Shown: positions 1 to 14,036, counted from the stretch's first letter. The stretch is 64,000 nt of DNA from Rachycentron canadum (GCA_038496675.1 CM076669.1:9348260-9412259); one strand, 5' to 3'. Made by a program: numbers and translations. The notes: a model not told the origin generated them from the sequence alone.

Positions 1-2255
1 CATTGGCAACACAGTTGAAAAATATTGGCAGAGCATCAAAAGCCTCTCTCTCCTTCTATCCCTCTCTTTTTCTCTGCCCTTCACCCTCTTCTCTGAATAT
101 CTTTAACTTTCAACTTTTGAAATTTCATTTTCAGTTTCAAAGAGCTTAACTGGCATCAGACCTGGACATCTGTCTCTGTTACACACACTCTCTGACCCTT
201 CCTTACTTCCAGTTTTTCACTTCAAGTTTCAGTGGAAGTTTCTGTGCTCCTTTGCCTCTTCTCTCCATTTCTTTCTTTACTTTACAAATCCAAAATCTTC
301 TTTCTCTCTGGCTTGTCCTGTACTCTGCCTGTCTCTTTGAGTTTCTCAGTTTTCAATCTCAACCTGCTTCAGAGTCAGTGAATCAGATTTGGAGTGAAGC
401 AACAGGTGTGCCTCAAGCGGCTCAGCCAGCCCTCCCGGGCAAACAGAAGGTAATTCACATTGCCCCAATCCAAACTAGGTTTGTTTTTCATTCCCCAATT
501 CATAGTCTGGATCCACCATCCTCATGACTACTTCCCTGAATCCATCACCACCTGAACTGGCAACAGCACCCTACACTGTTCCCCACCAATCACAGGAGTT
601 CAGGGTTGCCTCGCTCATCTGGGGGCCATTCAAGAGATCAGTGTCTCCTCAGTCATGGGCCTTAGAAATGTCTTCTTTGCCTCAGACATAAGCTGCTCTG
701 GTATAATCTTATATGTAATTAACCATCTTACCAAGGAAATGTTGCCGTCACAACAACATCAAGACCGAGTCACATCTGTCTCTCTCTGGCTCCGATTCAC
801 ACTCATTGTACTTTAATGCAGGTCTGGGACACCTGTAGACCACGGCGGCACAATTAATCACAATATTATTAAATTTAAAAAAATCAAACAGGAGATGTAA
901 TTTTTTTTTTAAATTTTGATTAAAGTAAAATATATCACAACTTACCACAGAAAAAAAAAATCATGATTCATGTCACGACATCTGCCAAAATCATCACATT
1001 GTTTTTTATCTATTTAATTTTTCATATTGTCCTCATGTTTGCCACTGTCGCTGGGGCAAACTGCTGAGACGCTCTGGCATGCAATATATTGTTATTACCA
1101 GAAATGTTTGTGACATAACGGTAATGAAAAACTAATCAGTTCATCTTTTGAGTGTGTGGGAATATTTGTGCCAACTTACTGAGATATGACATGCATGGAC
1201 GGACAACCCGAAAGCGTCACACTTTTCCGTCCATGGCTGTCAGCAGCGCAGAGGCATGAAAAAAAGTTAGTGTTCAGAGGGTTGAAAAGGGTTTAAATGT
1301 TGGTTTTGCAAGTGCAACACTCTGTAGAAACAGTACGTCCATGATGACCTGCTTCCTCTGAGCTCCACTGGAAGAACTCCCCAATCCATAAAATGTCCAA
1401 TCCATGACATGTAAACACAGAACAATGAGGTCTAATCACAAAAGCTGGATTTGCCTCTTCACAAGAAACCGCTTGGAAGCAGAAAATAGGACAGTGGGGC
1501 ATAGCTGCCTTCATTTGTGAATAATGGTAACATCAGGCTCAATTGAAATTGATGAAAAGATTGAGCGGGGGGACGAGAGGGTTTTTCATGAGGACCCCTC
1601 CTTTAGTGTCCTTTATCCATTTACAGTATTTGTTTTTTTCCCCTCTTGCAATAACAATGAGTGAAATCAATTATTTTTTAAAAGTAAATAAATATATAAT
1701 ATAAATAAACGGGAGAGACCAAAAAAGGACAAGATTACGTGTCAGAGTCACTTCACCGCCATGAGTGTGAACACAAGTCCCATGACCTTTCTAATGAACG
1801 GTCAGTGAGGACATCAAATAAAGCTTCAAGAGCTTCAATTAGCCAACGCAGGAATACCTGGGCTTCAAATTAATTCCATCTCTATATCTGTCTTCCTGTC
1901 CCTCTTTTTCAAAGCCTAGTTAGCACTATCTGAATTCAAATTAATCACTCTTTCATCTCTACCTCTTTTATGCCATCTCTCATCCTTGTACTGTCTCTTT
2001 CGCTCTCCTCTGCAGCAGTCGGCTAAATTAGTTGTTCTCTCTAATCTTCATCACCTTTCTCTCTCCCCCTCAAAATTTTCGTCTCTCTGTCACCTAATTG
2101 TTCTCCAAAGGCCACCGTCCTCCGTCCCAGCTCCACGCTTTGACTCATTTTACATCTCATTCTTCACGTGTCCAACTCTGCCCTCGTTTTCCGAAGGCTT
2201 TCAAGCTTTCCAATTCTCCTCCTTCTTTATTATCTCGCAGAAAAATGCCTCACCC
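1..2255. other. Intronic DNA, nothing genic; pyrimidine-rich ends
   Basis: Positions 1-330 and 1870-2255 are rich in C and T with many short CTCT runs. The middle is ordinary AT-rich sequence. The frames at 252-527 and 1986-2474 follow the pyrimidine bias (Ser/Leu/Phe-rich) and match no family I know. Confidence 0.6.
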
Positions 2256-2272
2256 TTCTCTCTCTCTCTCTC

Positions 2273-2303
<31 letters not shown>

Positions 2304-2325
2304 CACTCACTCACTCACTCACTCC
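2256..2325. repeat. Compound microsatellite (TC)n then (CACT)n
   Basis: A TC dinucleotide array with one interruption (tccc at 2281) runs into about five CACT units. Confidence 0.95.
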
Positions 2326-5265
2326 CTATTTTCCACAGGCCATCAACCTCAGTCTCTCTCTCCTCCCCAAATCTCTGTCTCGTTTTACATTTCACTGAAT
2401 CAGAGAAAACAGAGAGGTGCTTTGTCCTTGCATTTTATGTTTGTCCTTCTCTAAAATGCCCGTGGTGGCGATAAACTGTGTGAAAACAATAATCTGTAAT
2501 CATTTAACATCAGGCACAATAGTCGCACAATGACTAGGTTCATAATCAAGACAAAGGCAAATGTCAAAGCTACGGATGAATCAGGAGTCCTTATTTCAAC
2601 TGGGGGGGTGGAGCTCATCATTATTACCCAATTACAAGGTTTACAGATGTCCACATCTGTGGAGGTGTTTACTATTTAGCATTTCAATCAATTAACTTTA
2701 ATCAACAAATTACCACATTTGTATAATTACTGTGAAGAAAAAAAAATCAGAGCAAAGGAAAAAAAAAATATTGTCAGCTTTTTGGCTTTGTGATGTTACG
2801 ATAGAAAGGATAAAATTGTTATGAGAACTGTGACTTTAATTGTGGAGACACAAAAGCATTAAAGGCATCGCTCACCAAAGTGTTAATTAAACATCTTCTC
2901 AAGAAAGAATTAATTGTGTGAAAGCCATGACAGATTAGAAACCGCCTTACTATTCTGTAGCTCTGCTGCAACTGCCCAATGACTGGTGACCTCAGTACCT
3001 TCCAGCATAACGTTACTGAACTGCCCCCTATCAAGACATGGACACTCATGATAAGTGTTGACTTGTTATTAGGACCGAGTATATAGTCTGGACCTAGTGT
3101 GAGAGACAGTTCTGCAGTTTCATTTTTGAAATCATTCAAAACTTCTGTTTAACCCTCCACAGCAGGGCCAGTGGCCCCTTCTGAGACTTTTTGAACCATG
3201 AAAGTTGCATATAAATCCAGTTATGTAACAATTTGATTGGCAATGACACTGCTTTACATTGTCATTTCTTTGCATGAAAATGTAACCAAATATAAGCTAT
3301 TTAGGTGTGACAACCCTAAAAAAAACAATTCTGCCTTTCTTTTATATCTGAAGAATCAAATAAAGAAGAAGTCTGGAATACCTAGAACATCCATGAAGCT
3401 GATCGATATCTTTATCTCAGATTCATTTTAAACATGACTTTATGTATACGGGAAATGAAATGTTGTCTGTTAACATTTAAGTTCATAATATATTAAGCTA
3501 TATTAAGCTTGCTTGGTCTTTCACATGAGCTCATTCAAAAAGTAAACCTTTGTGTCACAGCTATAGATAGATAACACCAACAGTTACGCACAAAGCTTAA
3601 TCAAAAGAAACATAAACAAAATAAGTGCTAAGTCCAGGGGCATGTATTTATGATGGTTTTTGCTTTTCATAGTGATAGATGTTACCATTTTAAAAAAGCC
3701 AACATCAGATCTTTCAAACACAAATTCAAAAGACTCAAACTAGAATTTATGAATTTCAGATGGCCAAGAAGAGGTAATGTGCTGATATTATTGAGAAGGT
3801 GATACTGAGACCTTGACTTCAGTATATTGGCCAGGTCTGGTTCGAGATGCGCAAAATATTACGCAGATGGGAGTCACAGAGTCTTGACCTGAAACGGTTC
3901 TTGTTAAGGTTCAGAACCGAAAATGCCAAAAGCGAAACAAGCTCGACATTTTCTTTGCAAATGTTCGCGTTTCTGGAAACTGGCCTTTCTCCAGCTGCCG
4001 CTACAAGTTGACAAGAGAAAGCTGCTGGTGTCAGCGGCGCCACTGCAGCTCAATGAGCTCCAGCTGCAGCTGATGTGGAGCATCATCAGGATCGATGGGG
4101 AACGGGGGAAGAGGAGAGCAACACGTCCTTTTCAAAAGCTGCAAAATCCCAAAAGGGTTTGCCAGCACTGTCTAATGGTTAGACAGTCGCTGTGCAGTGA
4201 GAGAAATCAGGTTTCCCGTTTCCATGATATTTAGGAAATCGGTTTATTGTCAGCAAGATTATGGGAGGTCCCCAGCAGCCCTGATCTTAAGATTGTCTAC
4301 CTGTAATACAGAGCGTTGTCCTCTGTATTTACTGATAATGTAAATGTTTGATTATCAAGACTAAAACAATCAGGTCATGTCACTGTGCAGGATTCAGGCT
4401 TCTGCAGGTTTTCTCAACCATGTATAAGACCAGGCTTTTTTCCAATGCAGGTGTCTTGTGTAAGCAAACAAATAAATAAATAAGCTGTATCAAGGACAAA
4501 ATGTGTGGGAATCAATGTGTAACACACAAGACCACAAAGCAAATCGATGAGGAATACACAATAGTGCTATTACACAACAAAGTGTACACAAAACAGTCCA
4601 ATCATAAATACATACGCAGACTTTAAAGAGATGATCTGCAATTCACTGCAGTCTAAAAGGTGGAATCTCACGGGAGAAGCCACACGCACATCCACACCAA
4701 GCTGAAATCCCCATAGAAAATACAGTTACCACAGAGACAGCAACACAAATAGACTCGCACGCACACACACATATATACAGAGGGCCCAGAGGGTGTTGTT
4801 GCTCTTTCTATGGTAATTGCATGATCAGGTATTCTGGTTAAGCACTCTCAGGAGAAATGCATGACGCTATGTTAAACAGTCCATTCTGTTATAGCTGTCA
4901 CTGTGGTTCTGCTTTTGTGTTTGCACGAGTATGTGTATGTGTCATTTTTCCTCTCTGTGCTGCATTAATCTCCTGTTCTTCTTTCCTACATTTATGACTT
5001 TCTCTTATCTTTGTTTCATCATTCTCTCCAGGTATACATGTGACAAGAGCAACAGTGGCCAAATGCAACATGGGGGGGGGGGAAACAAAAACACAAAATA
5101 CCTGTTGTGTTAACACCTGCCACACTTGTGATTGTGTGTGTGGGGAACATCTGCATATAAGGATCAACAAAAACCCTCTTTAATTTGGTGCCAGGTTGGG
5201 TGTATTTGCACCTGTGTTAACAAAAGGCAGCGCCTGAAGGACAGGCATATAAGATATAAATGTGT
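2326..5265. other. Intronic DNA, nothing genic
   Basis: Mostly AT-rich unique sequence. It holds a small perfect hairpin at 4167-4187 (9-bp arms actgtctaa and ttagacagt, loop tgg) and a run of eleven G at 5072-5082. No frame shows a recognisable protein. Confidence 0.6.
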
Positions 5266-5298
5266 CACACACACAAACACAAACACGCACACACACGC

Positions 5299-5343
<45 letters not shown>
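5266..5343. repeat. (CA)n microsatellite with CG interruptions
   Basis: An ACAC array with several ACGC units in its left half, then an uninterrupted (AC)n to 5342. It abuts the LINE fragment on its right. Confidence 0.95.
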
Positions 5344-5345
<2 letters not shown>

Positions 5346-5399
5346 AAATCTCCTACTCTCTCCTGTGGGTGGTCTTCTGTGTGTTTCCTCTCCTTTCCT

Positions 5400-5700
5400 C
5401 CTCCTTCTACGATGTACCGTAGCTCTTCCTAGGACCGCACTCTTCGGATGTTGTTCCTGGAATCTGCTGGAGCCACGCTCAGAGTTTTGGGGGGGAGGGG
5501 TCACAGCCCTGAGCGTTCCGATAACCACAAGCTTTTTGTCTTCCTTCTTCCCAATGTTGTTGCCGTCGCTTGGGATTGCTACATCCATAACAACTGCCTT
5601 CTTCTGCCATTTGTCCACTGCTACTATGTCCGGTTGGTTAGACATCACCAGTTTGTCTGTATCTAGAAGTCCCACAGGATCTTGGCTCGTTCAGTGTGTG
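5400..5700 (-). pseudogene. C-terminal fragment of a LINE retrotransposon polyprotein
   Basis: On the minus strand the frame reads TERAKILWDF, a TAG stop, IQTDKLVMSNQPDIVAVDK, then AVVMDVAIPSD, KKEDKKLVVIGTLRAVTP and HPKSAVLGRAT before sequence unlike LINEs begins. This order resembles the C-terminus of fish non-LTR retrotransposon proteins. There a PDIV...IDVAIP segment is followed by a KKE-EK-KY stretch, a VIGTLGAVTP-like segment and a QKSAVLGTA-like segment. The PD...D pattern looks like a restriction-like endonuclease core, but I do not assign a clade. Compared with usual copies, the part between KKE and VIGTL is shortened and there is an in-frame stop, so it is dead. No poly-A tail or target duplication is evident, and a (CA)n array lies just left. 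The fragment is about 95 codons of what would normally be an ORF of 1000 or more. Confidence 0.75.
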
Positions 5701-5859
5701 TATGTGTGTGCATGTGTGAATGTGTGTAGTCAAGTTTGGTTGTCTTCTCATTACTGGGAATTCCTCATTCATGGGAAATAATTGCAATCCTCAATCCCAA
5801 ACAGGGTTCATCGGGTAACACACGCCTCTTGGCGAAGGGTAGAGGAGCGATATATATGT

Positions 5860-5878
5860 ACACACACACACACACACA
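5860..5878. repeat. Short (CA)n microsatellite
   Basis: A nine- to ten-unit CA array preceded by a short TA run at 5850-5857. Confidence 0.85.
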
Positions 5879-6133
5879 GTATGAGACTGAAGCACACATC
5901 CTACCCAGAGTTTTTCTTGGTTGTTAATTAAAGCCAAGAAGTAAAGCTGTGACTGGCTGAAAGAGAACCAGGCTAGCTGGACTGTACCCACAAAGGGCTT
6001 TAACTGACAATACAAACACACTGGTTATTAATGAGAGCAGACAACACACACATAGCTTCAACAGGGTGGACACACATTTTTGCAACTGCAATAGGCAACC
6101 GTATGCACACACCACACACACACAGACACACAC

Positions 6134-9100
6134 CTACATTCAGACAACACTGAAGCTCAGACTTGTGAATGGCTCCGAACCGATTTAGAGTCTGTCTTTT
6201 AGGAATGCCTGAAAAACGCCTGAAGAAATGATTACATCAGTGACTTTCCTATGGGCCTTCATTAGTTTTCTCTCACTGCCGCTACACATCTCGCACATAA
6301 AAACAGCAACACACAACCAATTTTAGCCTCACAAGCCAATTACAGAGGCAGGAACTCTAGAAGACAGTAAACTCTTGAGGCAATTAGATATTTATTAACA
6401 GGCAGACCCACAGGTCTCAAAAGATGATACATATGCATTTATTTATAGTCATGCACACACATACATATAGTCTTTGAAAACATCCTTGAATCGATTATCA
6501 ATCTATTGATCATGAAGAGGGATCTAGAGACCGGCAACCTCCTGCCCAGCGATAGGTGGTGCAACTTTTTAGCTCCTACTTCCTTGGGCTGTGAGAGGAA
6601 ACCTAGGGAGCTCAAAACTTCTCTTCTAAAAACACCCATCCTAATGTCAGGTTCAATGGATTATAATGCCGATGTTTTCACAGCAGAAGTCTTACCCCAC
6701 TCCCAGGGTATATTAATTTCTCTCGCCACTGGCGTCCAATGAAATGGACACAAATTCAAGCTGACAACAGCTGCTGTTTTCATGACAAACTTTTTACAGC
6801 CACATTTCAAGTCTCCAGTGGGCAAGCGTGTGATACTCGAGTACTCAAAATACTCAACGGATTTTAGGTGGAGTGTCACTTGAAAGCCGGCAATGTGAAA
6901 TAAGTAAATTATTATGCAGTTTTTCACAGCTGAGGAGGAAAACAACACATCAAACCATTCAAAGATGTCATTGTGCTTTTGTTGTAAAGTGGCTTCATTT
7001 CAAGTTGTTGATCACATATTCAAAGCAATCAACAAGCATAATCTAATCTTATTATCATGCCAACAAAAAACACAATTTTAGAATTCATCCACACTAATTA
7101 TTCACTGCAATGTCATTTGATTTTTTTTCAGCATCTCACAGTGTCACTCATTTAGAGATTTTGCCTCTTTTACTGTAGCATGAAGTAGAAATTAAACCCT
7201 GAAGCACAGTAGTTTGACAACTATAGCAAATATATAGTATAATAACTATGCCTATACATATATAATCCGAAAGTATTTCCTAATGTTTCACTATGCTGAA
7301 TGAGGCCATGTGCCATAGGTTGAAAAACAGTTCAGTGACGGTCGAAAAATGAAATGTAACACAGCAATAAGGTTTGAGTGACAGAAAGGTCTAACACTCA
7401 GTGGAAGCTGTTGGCCTTTTGAGTCCATACAATATACAGTATACGGTGTTAAGCTGGAGAAACTGACGCACATTACGGTTTGGCTCAGTGCACCGCAGAC
7501 AGCCTGCAGGTACAGGACTGGTGTTACAGCTGTTTATGTACCCTGTCAAATCAAATGTCCCGTGGTGGCACAATTGTTTATGTAGCCTGTCAAAACTAGA
7601 GAAGCGTGGAATCACATTCACCTTGCAATAAAGGCTGAGACCTCAATGCGACCCTATACGCCACCCTGAGGGGACTGACATCTCTCTGTTGTATAGATAA
7701 ACACATCCTCGCTACCTGATGATTTCTTTATCCGTGCCGCTCTCCGACCATATGTCTTGTCTTCCACCTCTCCCTTTGCTTTAGTGCCTACCTGAGACTC
7801 TTTTGAGACTGAAAGTGCAGGCAACAAAGACAGTGGCAAACTGGGGCATAGCAATATCGGTGCGATGGCCCAGAGGCTGATGATGCTGCTGGTTATTATG
7901 CTTGGTAGTTTCATTTAGAAAAGAGGCGGTGTTTGCAGCAAATGGCCAATCACACGGAACATGGACAGATGGAGAGTAACCTATTTGAGAAGAGATGAGA
8001 CTTTATTGATTGATTTAAAGAAATGAGGTCACTGCAGTGTAAGACAGTATACGGTGTTGAAGGTACTAGAACATAAGACAACAACTAGCATCAAGACTAA
8101 TCATTAAAAGCAAAATGATAAAAGAATAATAGCAGATGTGTGGTGACATATTATAATTCAAATGATATAGTCTGGAGTAAGCAACTGTATTTGCACCTCA
8201 AAAAGAACAATTACACTCGAAACACGGGCAAGGGAACAGAAAACAAACTGTGGAAACAATGTCGGTTGCTGCTGCCAAGGACAGACTGAATTGCTGGAGG
8301 AAAACGATACACAGCATTGTGTGAAAATGTAAGTAAACAGTTTTATCACAGCCCCGTCATGAGGCCACAGTGGGCATACTTCTCTCTGATGCATTACTGT
8401 CGTCACGCTGAGACTGTGAAATGATTTTCCATTCACAAAGTGTGCGTCGTGCTCCCCCACGGCTCCTGTGTTCAAGCGTCAACCTCCACCTTTCTTAGAA
8501 ATAGAAGTAAGAATCTCAATTATTTGAGATATGACAATGTGCATTTTTGTTCATAAACTACAATCAAATAAATGCAGCTGCTTTTCTTTATCATCTACCT
8601 TCATTTTATTTTTTTACTCTTACTTATATTGTGTCTGCATTCTGTAGCTTGATACAATCTAACCCTGTGAACTACTCTGTGAATTAAAGGCTTAGATGAT
8701 GACTGAGGGGCCTGAAGCGACAATGACATCAGATAATCCAGCTGTTCTGTGGTAGCACGGCACAGCAAACAAATTACTTACATCAACCGCACGCTGAATT
8801 TAACTGTACTTGGTAAACACGTTTTCAAATTCTATTATATCACAATAACTTTCAACTTTCATTCAAGGCTTTGGATTACACAAAGGGGAAAATTCACATC
8901 GGTGGCACACGTCAAACAAAACACCCACATGTATTGCTTTAAATGTTTCATGAAATTCACTCCCCAGATGGCCAAATTCCAGCTGCCATACCTTGTCTAC
9001 TTCCTCTGTCTGCATCACACATCTGTCTGCCACTGGTGCAAACTGACATGCATCAAATGGCACCATGTGGTTGGTTTGTGTTGCAGTGAAAGACGCACTG

Positions 9101-12100
9101 GTACAGAGCAGATCTTTTCAGTGACTCCACAACAGCGCTGTAACATCAGTGTCATTACAGGGCTTTACACAAAAGGGACAGGGTTCTCGAAACTGTACGT
9201 TTGTAATGTCATCTGACGGTGCATTTAAATACATATTGGTAAATCTAAACCTGTCACGTAGCTCGTGGAGTTTGATGGAACCTAGACTAAACTGGACTTC
9301 CTAGGACTCAGTAGGAATACACCCACATGAACCTGGAGCTGTTAAGCTGTGATGCTGTTCTTAGTCTGAATGTGCCCTAACGAGGGAGAGAGTAACTCTC
9401 TCTTACACTGCACAACGTGTGTGGCCACAAAATGGTGAATTTACCGCTTCTTCTTCCTCCTTTACGTATGCATTTTTTATAAGGACGTTACATTCAGGGT
9501 TTTATTCCATTGAGTTTAAAAATTCTGCTGCAGGCAGCTGTGCTGTCGTCTCTGTGGTGCATTTAGAGTGCTGTGGGAATCTCCAGCTTCCAAGGCATAA
9601 TAGTGTCCTGATCAACAACAACCCTCGCAAAAGTCGTATCATCTATCGAAGAGGGGTGGCTACTGTTGTCTGCTGATTTTTCCAGACATTACACAATAAC
9701 AACCGAGAAAGCATTTCTACATTTTACTCAGAATTCCCTCTGATAAAATGTCTTCAATTCCTCACAGACCAGCTTGTTCTTCTCTGGTGCCCCCATCAGG
9801 AAATCTACTGTTTGTGTGAAGTCATTACATCAACTCTTCACACAGCCTGGCACACCTGCTGACCCGGTGAGACATACTGGCATTTTAATAAAGTGTACAG
9901 CCTGGGTCTTGATGCTCCGGAGGTCGACTACGCTCTCTCGGATTTGGCACTAGTCAGGGCAGCAAATTTTCTGAGGGTCACCAAAGTTGAGAGAGCAAGA
10001 GACTGTGAGGTTGAGAGAAAAACACAAGAGAATGTGAGATGTGGGGTAAAACAAAAACTCCCCAGTTGTATCCCTCTGCCAACCAGTCAAGCTGCATCTT
10101 CCATCTCTAAATTCTAACCAGTTCAGAATAATGAGGCAGAAGTGATTAAATTCCCTCCAGGTATTGTTCGTATAGAGCATTCACAAGAAAGTGACCTTGA
10201 CCTTTGACCCCCTCCATTATCTAATCATCCACTTCTTCAGTGAACAGTCCAAGAAATTTCCCTGAGGTGTTCCCGAGAGCTCACATTCACCAGACAGACA
10301 AACAACCTGAAAGTATATATATGTGTTTACAGGTTGCCACTGGTGCAGAAGCACGGAACGAGTGATCAGAGTGGGTCGTAGGGAACGAGCAGCTAAGAGG
10401 TTGAAAACTCCTGAATATGAACACAGCTGAGCAGGCCCTGGTGTCATTATGTAATGTTATGTTTTCTGTCTGCACCGGTGCCATTTCTGGTCCTTTCCCA
10501 CCTGTAATGTAGCAGACAGAGGGAGGAACGGCAAAGATGAGTCATTACACTCGTCTGGGATCATAAAAAGATTTTAAACCGATCAGACTGTGCTAAATCT
10601 AAGGACATCTTCCTTATATTAGGATCAAAATCTCTTTTCTGGAATTCACTTCTCGGCCATTTTGCATCACCTGTGTCTTTGTTTGTGTTTTACAGAGCTT
10701 GAATAAATGATATTATCCAGGGACGACTGCTTTTATCTGGACTCATCTCTCAAGCAGACTTTTCTACAGTGACGAGGAGATTCAATACATCACAGCACAT
10801 GTCCAACCGCAGGCAGATAAAGTGTAAATCAGTGAGGAAAGGTTGCAGTTCTGTAGATCAATAGGACAAAGCTAATCTTGTTGTCAGTCAAGGACAGGGC
10901 TAATTCCACTGACAGTCCACAGTGAACGGCTAATTTAACTGGAAGACAATAGCTCTGCACTAGTTTCATCTGGTATGAGTGAGACAAAGTTCTTCCACAT
11001 TCAGCTTTAAATAAAAACCAAGCCAGAGATAGTGTTTTTACCCAACTCATCAAATCATGACTTAACTAGACAGCTAGCTGCAGATCTTTAAATCTGCGTG
11101 GGACAGTTTCAGCTGACAAACTCAACAGAAATGAGAAGTCAGCTTCATCTCCATCTATCTGAAACCAAAGAGTCACTGTTTTGGAAACAAATCATGATGC
11201 ATATATCCATGTATGTGTTGGTGGAAACAAAGCTTGACAGTAACAGTAACAAGCCATTTTTGGACTTAAGTTAGTTGCCCATTGCTAATTCATTATATGA
11301 CTAAGTTCAAAGAGAAAATGCTAACTGAAAGAGAAGAATACACTTAGTCTACTTGAGGTCAATGCAACAGGACTGGTTTTCATTCAGACATGAGTCAAGT
11401 CTGAAAGTGTGGAAACAAACTTTATTGTTTGTGGAGTGTTCAACATATTACTGAAATTGAATTTCATTGGTATTCTCCTGGAAGGAGAACATTACATCTT
11501 TGCTCCATTTATAGTCTGACTAGCACCTGCAATTGACTGCAGGGCTAAGTCTGACTCCACTGCTCGTAAAAGCGAGAGAGAAAGTGAGGAACACAGGGCC
11601 TGATGAGATTCCTACTCCCTCCCCACACCACTCATCTTTCTTGCTCTACATCTGTCTTTCTCTTACTGATTTCTCTGCTTGCTCTCTTCCACTCATGTCT
11701 GTTTCTCTTTATCCAGCTTGCAGGTGTATGTTTAGTAAGACAAAATGCTGCAGCAGCCCACAGGAGCATCAGCAGGAAAACCACAGGTGTTTAAAACCGA
11801 ACGCCTACCACATCCCACTGCTCTTGTAATAGGCGAGACTGGCTCCGCTTGTATGCCAGGACTGTGCTGGTGATTAATTGGGCCCGAGGTGCAGACCGTG
11901 TGCGCTCTGTAATGTGGATTCAAATCTTATTTGTTGCATTTATGATAAGATGAAACTTCAAGGATCCCTACAGAGGAAATGGGTCATTATTGCAGAAAAG
12001 AATGCATCGTTTGATATTGTAGAGTTTGCAATTTTAATGTATATTGAACTTCTGTGCACTTTTCCTATACAGACACACAAGAAAAAGGGCAGAATATGTA

Positions 12101-12442
12101 TAATAGGAGGATACACAAAGCAATATCACTCTAACAAAGGGACTCCTATAGATGCACACGATGGAAAACCAAGAATAAGTCATGTGAAGCAATGAATCAT
12201 GAAAATCATGAAATATTCAGGTGTCTTATTTTAAATAAACCATGAAGAATAAACATATGCCGTGAGGAAAAATGAATGGAAGGACTTAATGGGAGATAAA
12301 TGTAAAATCACATATATATTCTAACTTTGCTTGACTATAGTTTGTCTTTATGAATTTTATCACTTTAAAAATATTACCCATGGTGCAGTTGTATATGAAG
12401 CAGATTCATAGTTTTGCCTTTGTAAGACAATTTGTTGATCTG

Positions 12443-12443
<1 letters not shown>
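6134..12443. other. Intronic DNA, nothing genic; a few short duplications
   Basis: A long repeat-poor stretch. Two short duplications are visible: acagtatacggtgtt occurs at 7436-7450 and 8044-8058, and tgtttatgta(c/g)cctgtcaaa at 7531-7550 and 7575-7594. The frame at 8749-9216 (155 codons) is the longest here. It shows no domain, signal peptide or family resemblance and is taken as chance. Confidence 0.6.

Positions 12444-12491
<48 letters not shown>
12444..12491. repeat. (TA)n microsatellite running into a gap
   Basis: About 24 uninterrupted TA units end exactly where the run of N begins, so the true array length is unknown. Confidence 0.95.
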
Positions 12492-12861
12492 NNNNNNNNN
12501 NNNNNNNNNNNNNNNNNNNNNNNNNNNNNNNNNNNNNNNNNNNNNNNNNNNNNNNNNNNNNNNNNNNNNNNNNNNNNNNNNNNNNNNNNNNNNNNNNNNN
12601 NNNNNNNNNNNNNNNNNNNNNNNNNNNNNNNNNNNNNNNNNNNNNNNNNNNNNNNNNNNNNNNNNNNNNNNNNNNNNNNNNNNNNNNNNNNNNNNNNNNN
12701 NNNNNNNNNNNNNNNNNNNNNNNNNNNNNNNNNNNNNNNNNNNNNNNNNNNNNNNNNNNNNNNNNNNNNNNNNNNNNNNNNNNNNNNNNNNNNNNNNNNN
12801 NNNNNNNNNNNNNNNNNNNNNNNNNNNNNNNNNNNNNNNNNNNNNNNNNNNNNNNNNNNNN
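12492..12861. other. Assembly gap (370 N)
   Basis: A run of undetermined bases between a (TA)n array and a (GA)n array. The frames that cross it are artefacts. Confidence 0.99.
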
Positions 12862-12883
12862 AGAGAGAGAGAGAGAGAGAGAC

Positions 12884-12946
<63 letters not shown>
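12862..12946. repeat. (GA)n microsatellite after the gap
   Basis: A GA array with a GACA and a GATA interruption starts immediately after the gap and ends at the GAGCTC at 12946. Confidence 0.95.
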
Positions 12947-12947
<1 letters not shown>

Positions 12948-14036
12948 CAATGTGGTGTTTCCGAAATCATCAGCCCTTCCATTCCATGAGGAGGCCATTT
13001 TACCTTTACGCCTCAGTGAACCTGTGACTGCAAACCAGTGAAACAGACAGAGAGAAAAGACCAGGAGAGGAGAGGAGGAGAGGAGCTGCAGAGAGAGGTG
13101 TGTGAAAGATGTAGAAAGGGAGAAAGTGACATAGAAGATAGGATAGTACACACAGACTTGTGTGTCTGTGTGTGTGTAGGTGTAACTGTGTGTCATTTGC
13201 CTAAGCCTTGGGATTTGTCTCTTCAGAGTGATTCTGAGGGAACATAGGGCTTAAGGCCATCACTCTGCAGGGATTTATTACACAAATGCAGTATGTGCAC
13301 AAATACAGGCCTGAGTGCACACCAGTGCTCGCACATACTGGCATTTAGGTACAGAGGAAACCATAAAGGGAGGAATGACACACTAACAAAGAAACACACA
13401 CACACAATCAGATGATGAAGCCATCAGCAGAGGGAGTTTACAGACTAGCATGGTGCCTGTGTATCGTAGTTTATTCACAAGCAAACAACTCAACAAGCAA
13501 GTTGGCATTTTAGTGTAAGGGCAGATATGTAAAAACTAAAAGAGAGATGAAAATCTTTAAAATTGCACCTAGAGTCGAGTGCCATTTATTTCCTGGATGC
13601 TAAATCACTCATCTGCCTCTTTGGTCAATGGGATTTTTCAATTAAAAACTTTATGAAAAAGATATGCCCCTATTAAACTGGATATCTACCTCATAGCCAG
13701 AAACTGCAAGTATGCTTTTATGAGCTCAAGAATCTGCAAAAACATCTTGTGGGAAGTAGCAAATTAGAAGGAGAGTGAATTTTAATATTAAGCAGGCAAA
13801 AAAAAAAAAACGCACAGGACTGGACATGAGAAACTTGTGTCAGGCTCAAGAATGTGTACTTGTAAGCTTTGTCTCGACTTCTCCTCAAATTAGTTTTGTG
13901 TTCACTGGAGTTTTGTCGACATTAAGTATCTCTGTAATGTTTCAACAGGCTTTAGTGCCTCTTAAACTCTACTTCTGTGCACCCTTCCCTAACTCTGTCC
14001 TGAAGTTGATGAGTAGGACAAGGGGATGACTTTGCA

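Noticed and set aside
8749..9216. 155-codon plus-strand open frame
   Set aside because: Composition is ordinary for non-coding DNA, there are no splice-site or family cues, and it is on the opposite strand to the host gene.
12350..13196. Frames of up to 278 codons with long X, Tyr-Ile, Ser-Leu or Arg-Glu runs
   Set aside because: They are translations of the (TA)n array, the gap and the (GA)n array.
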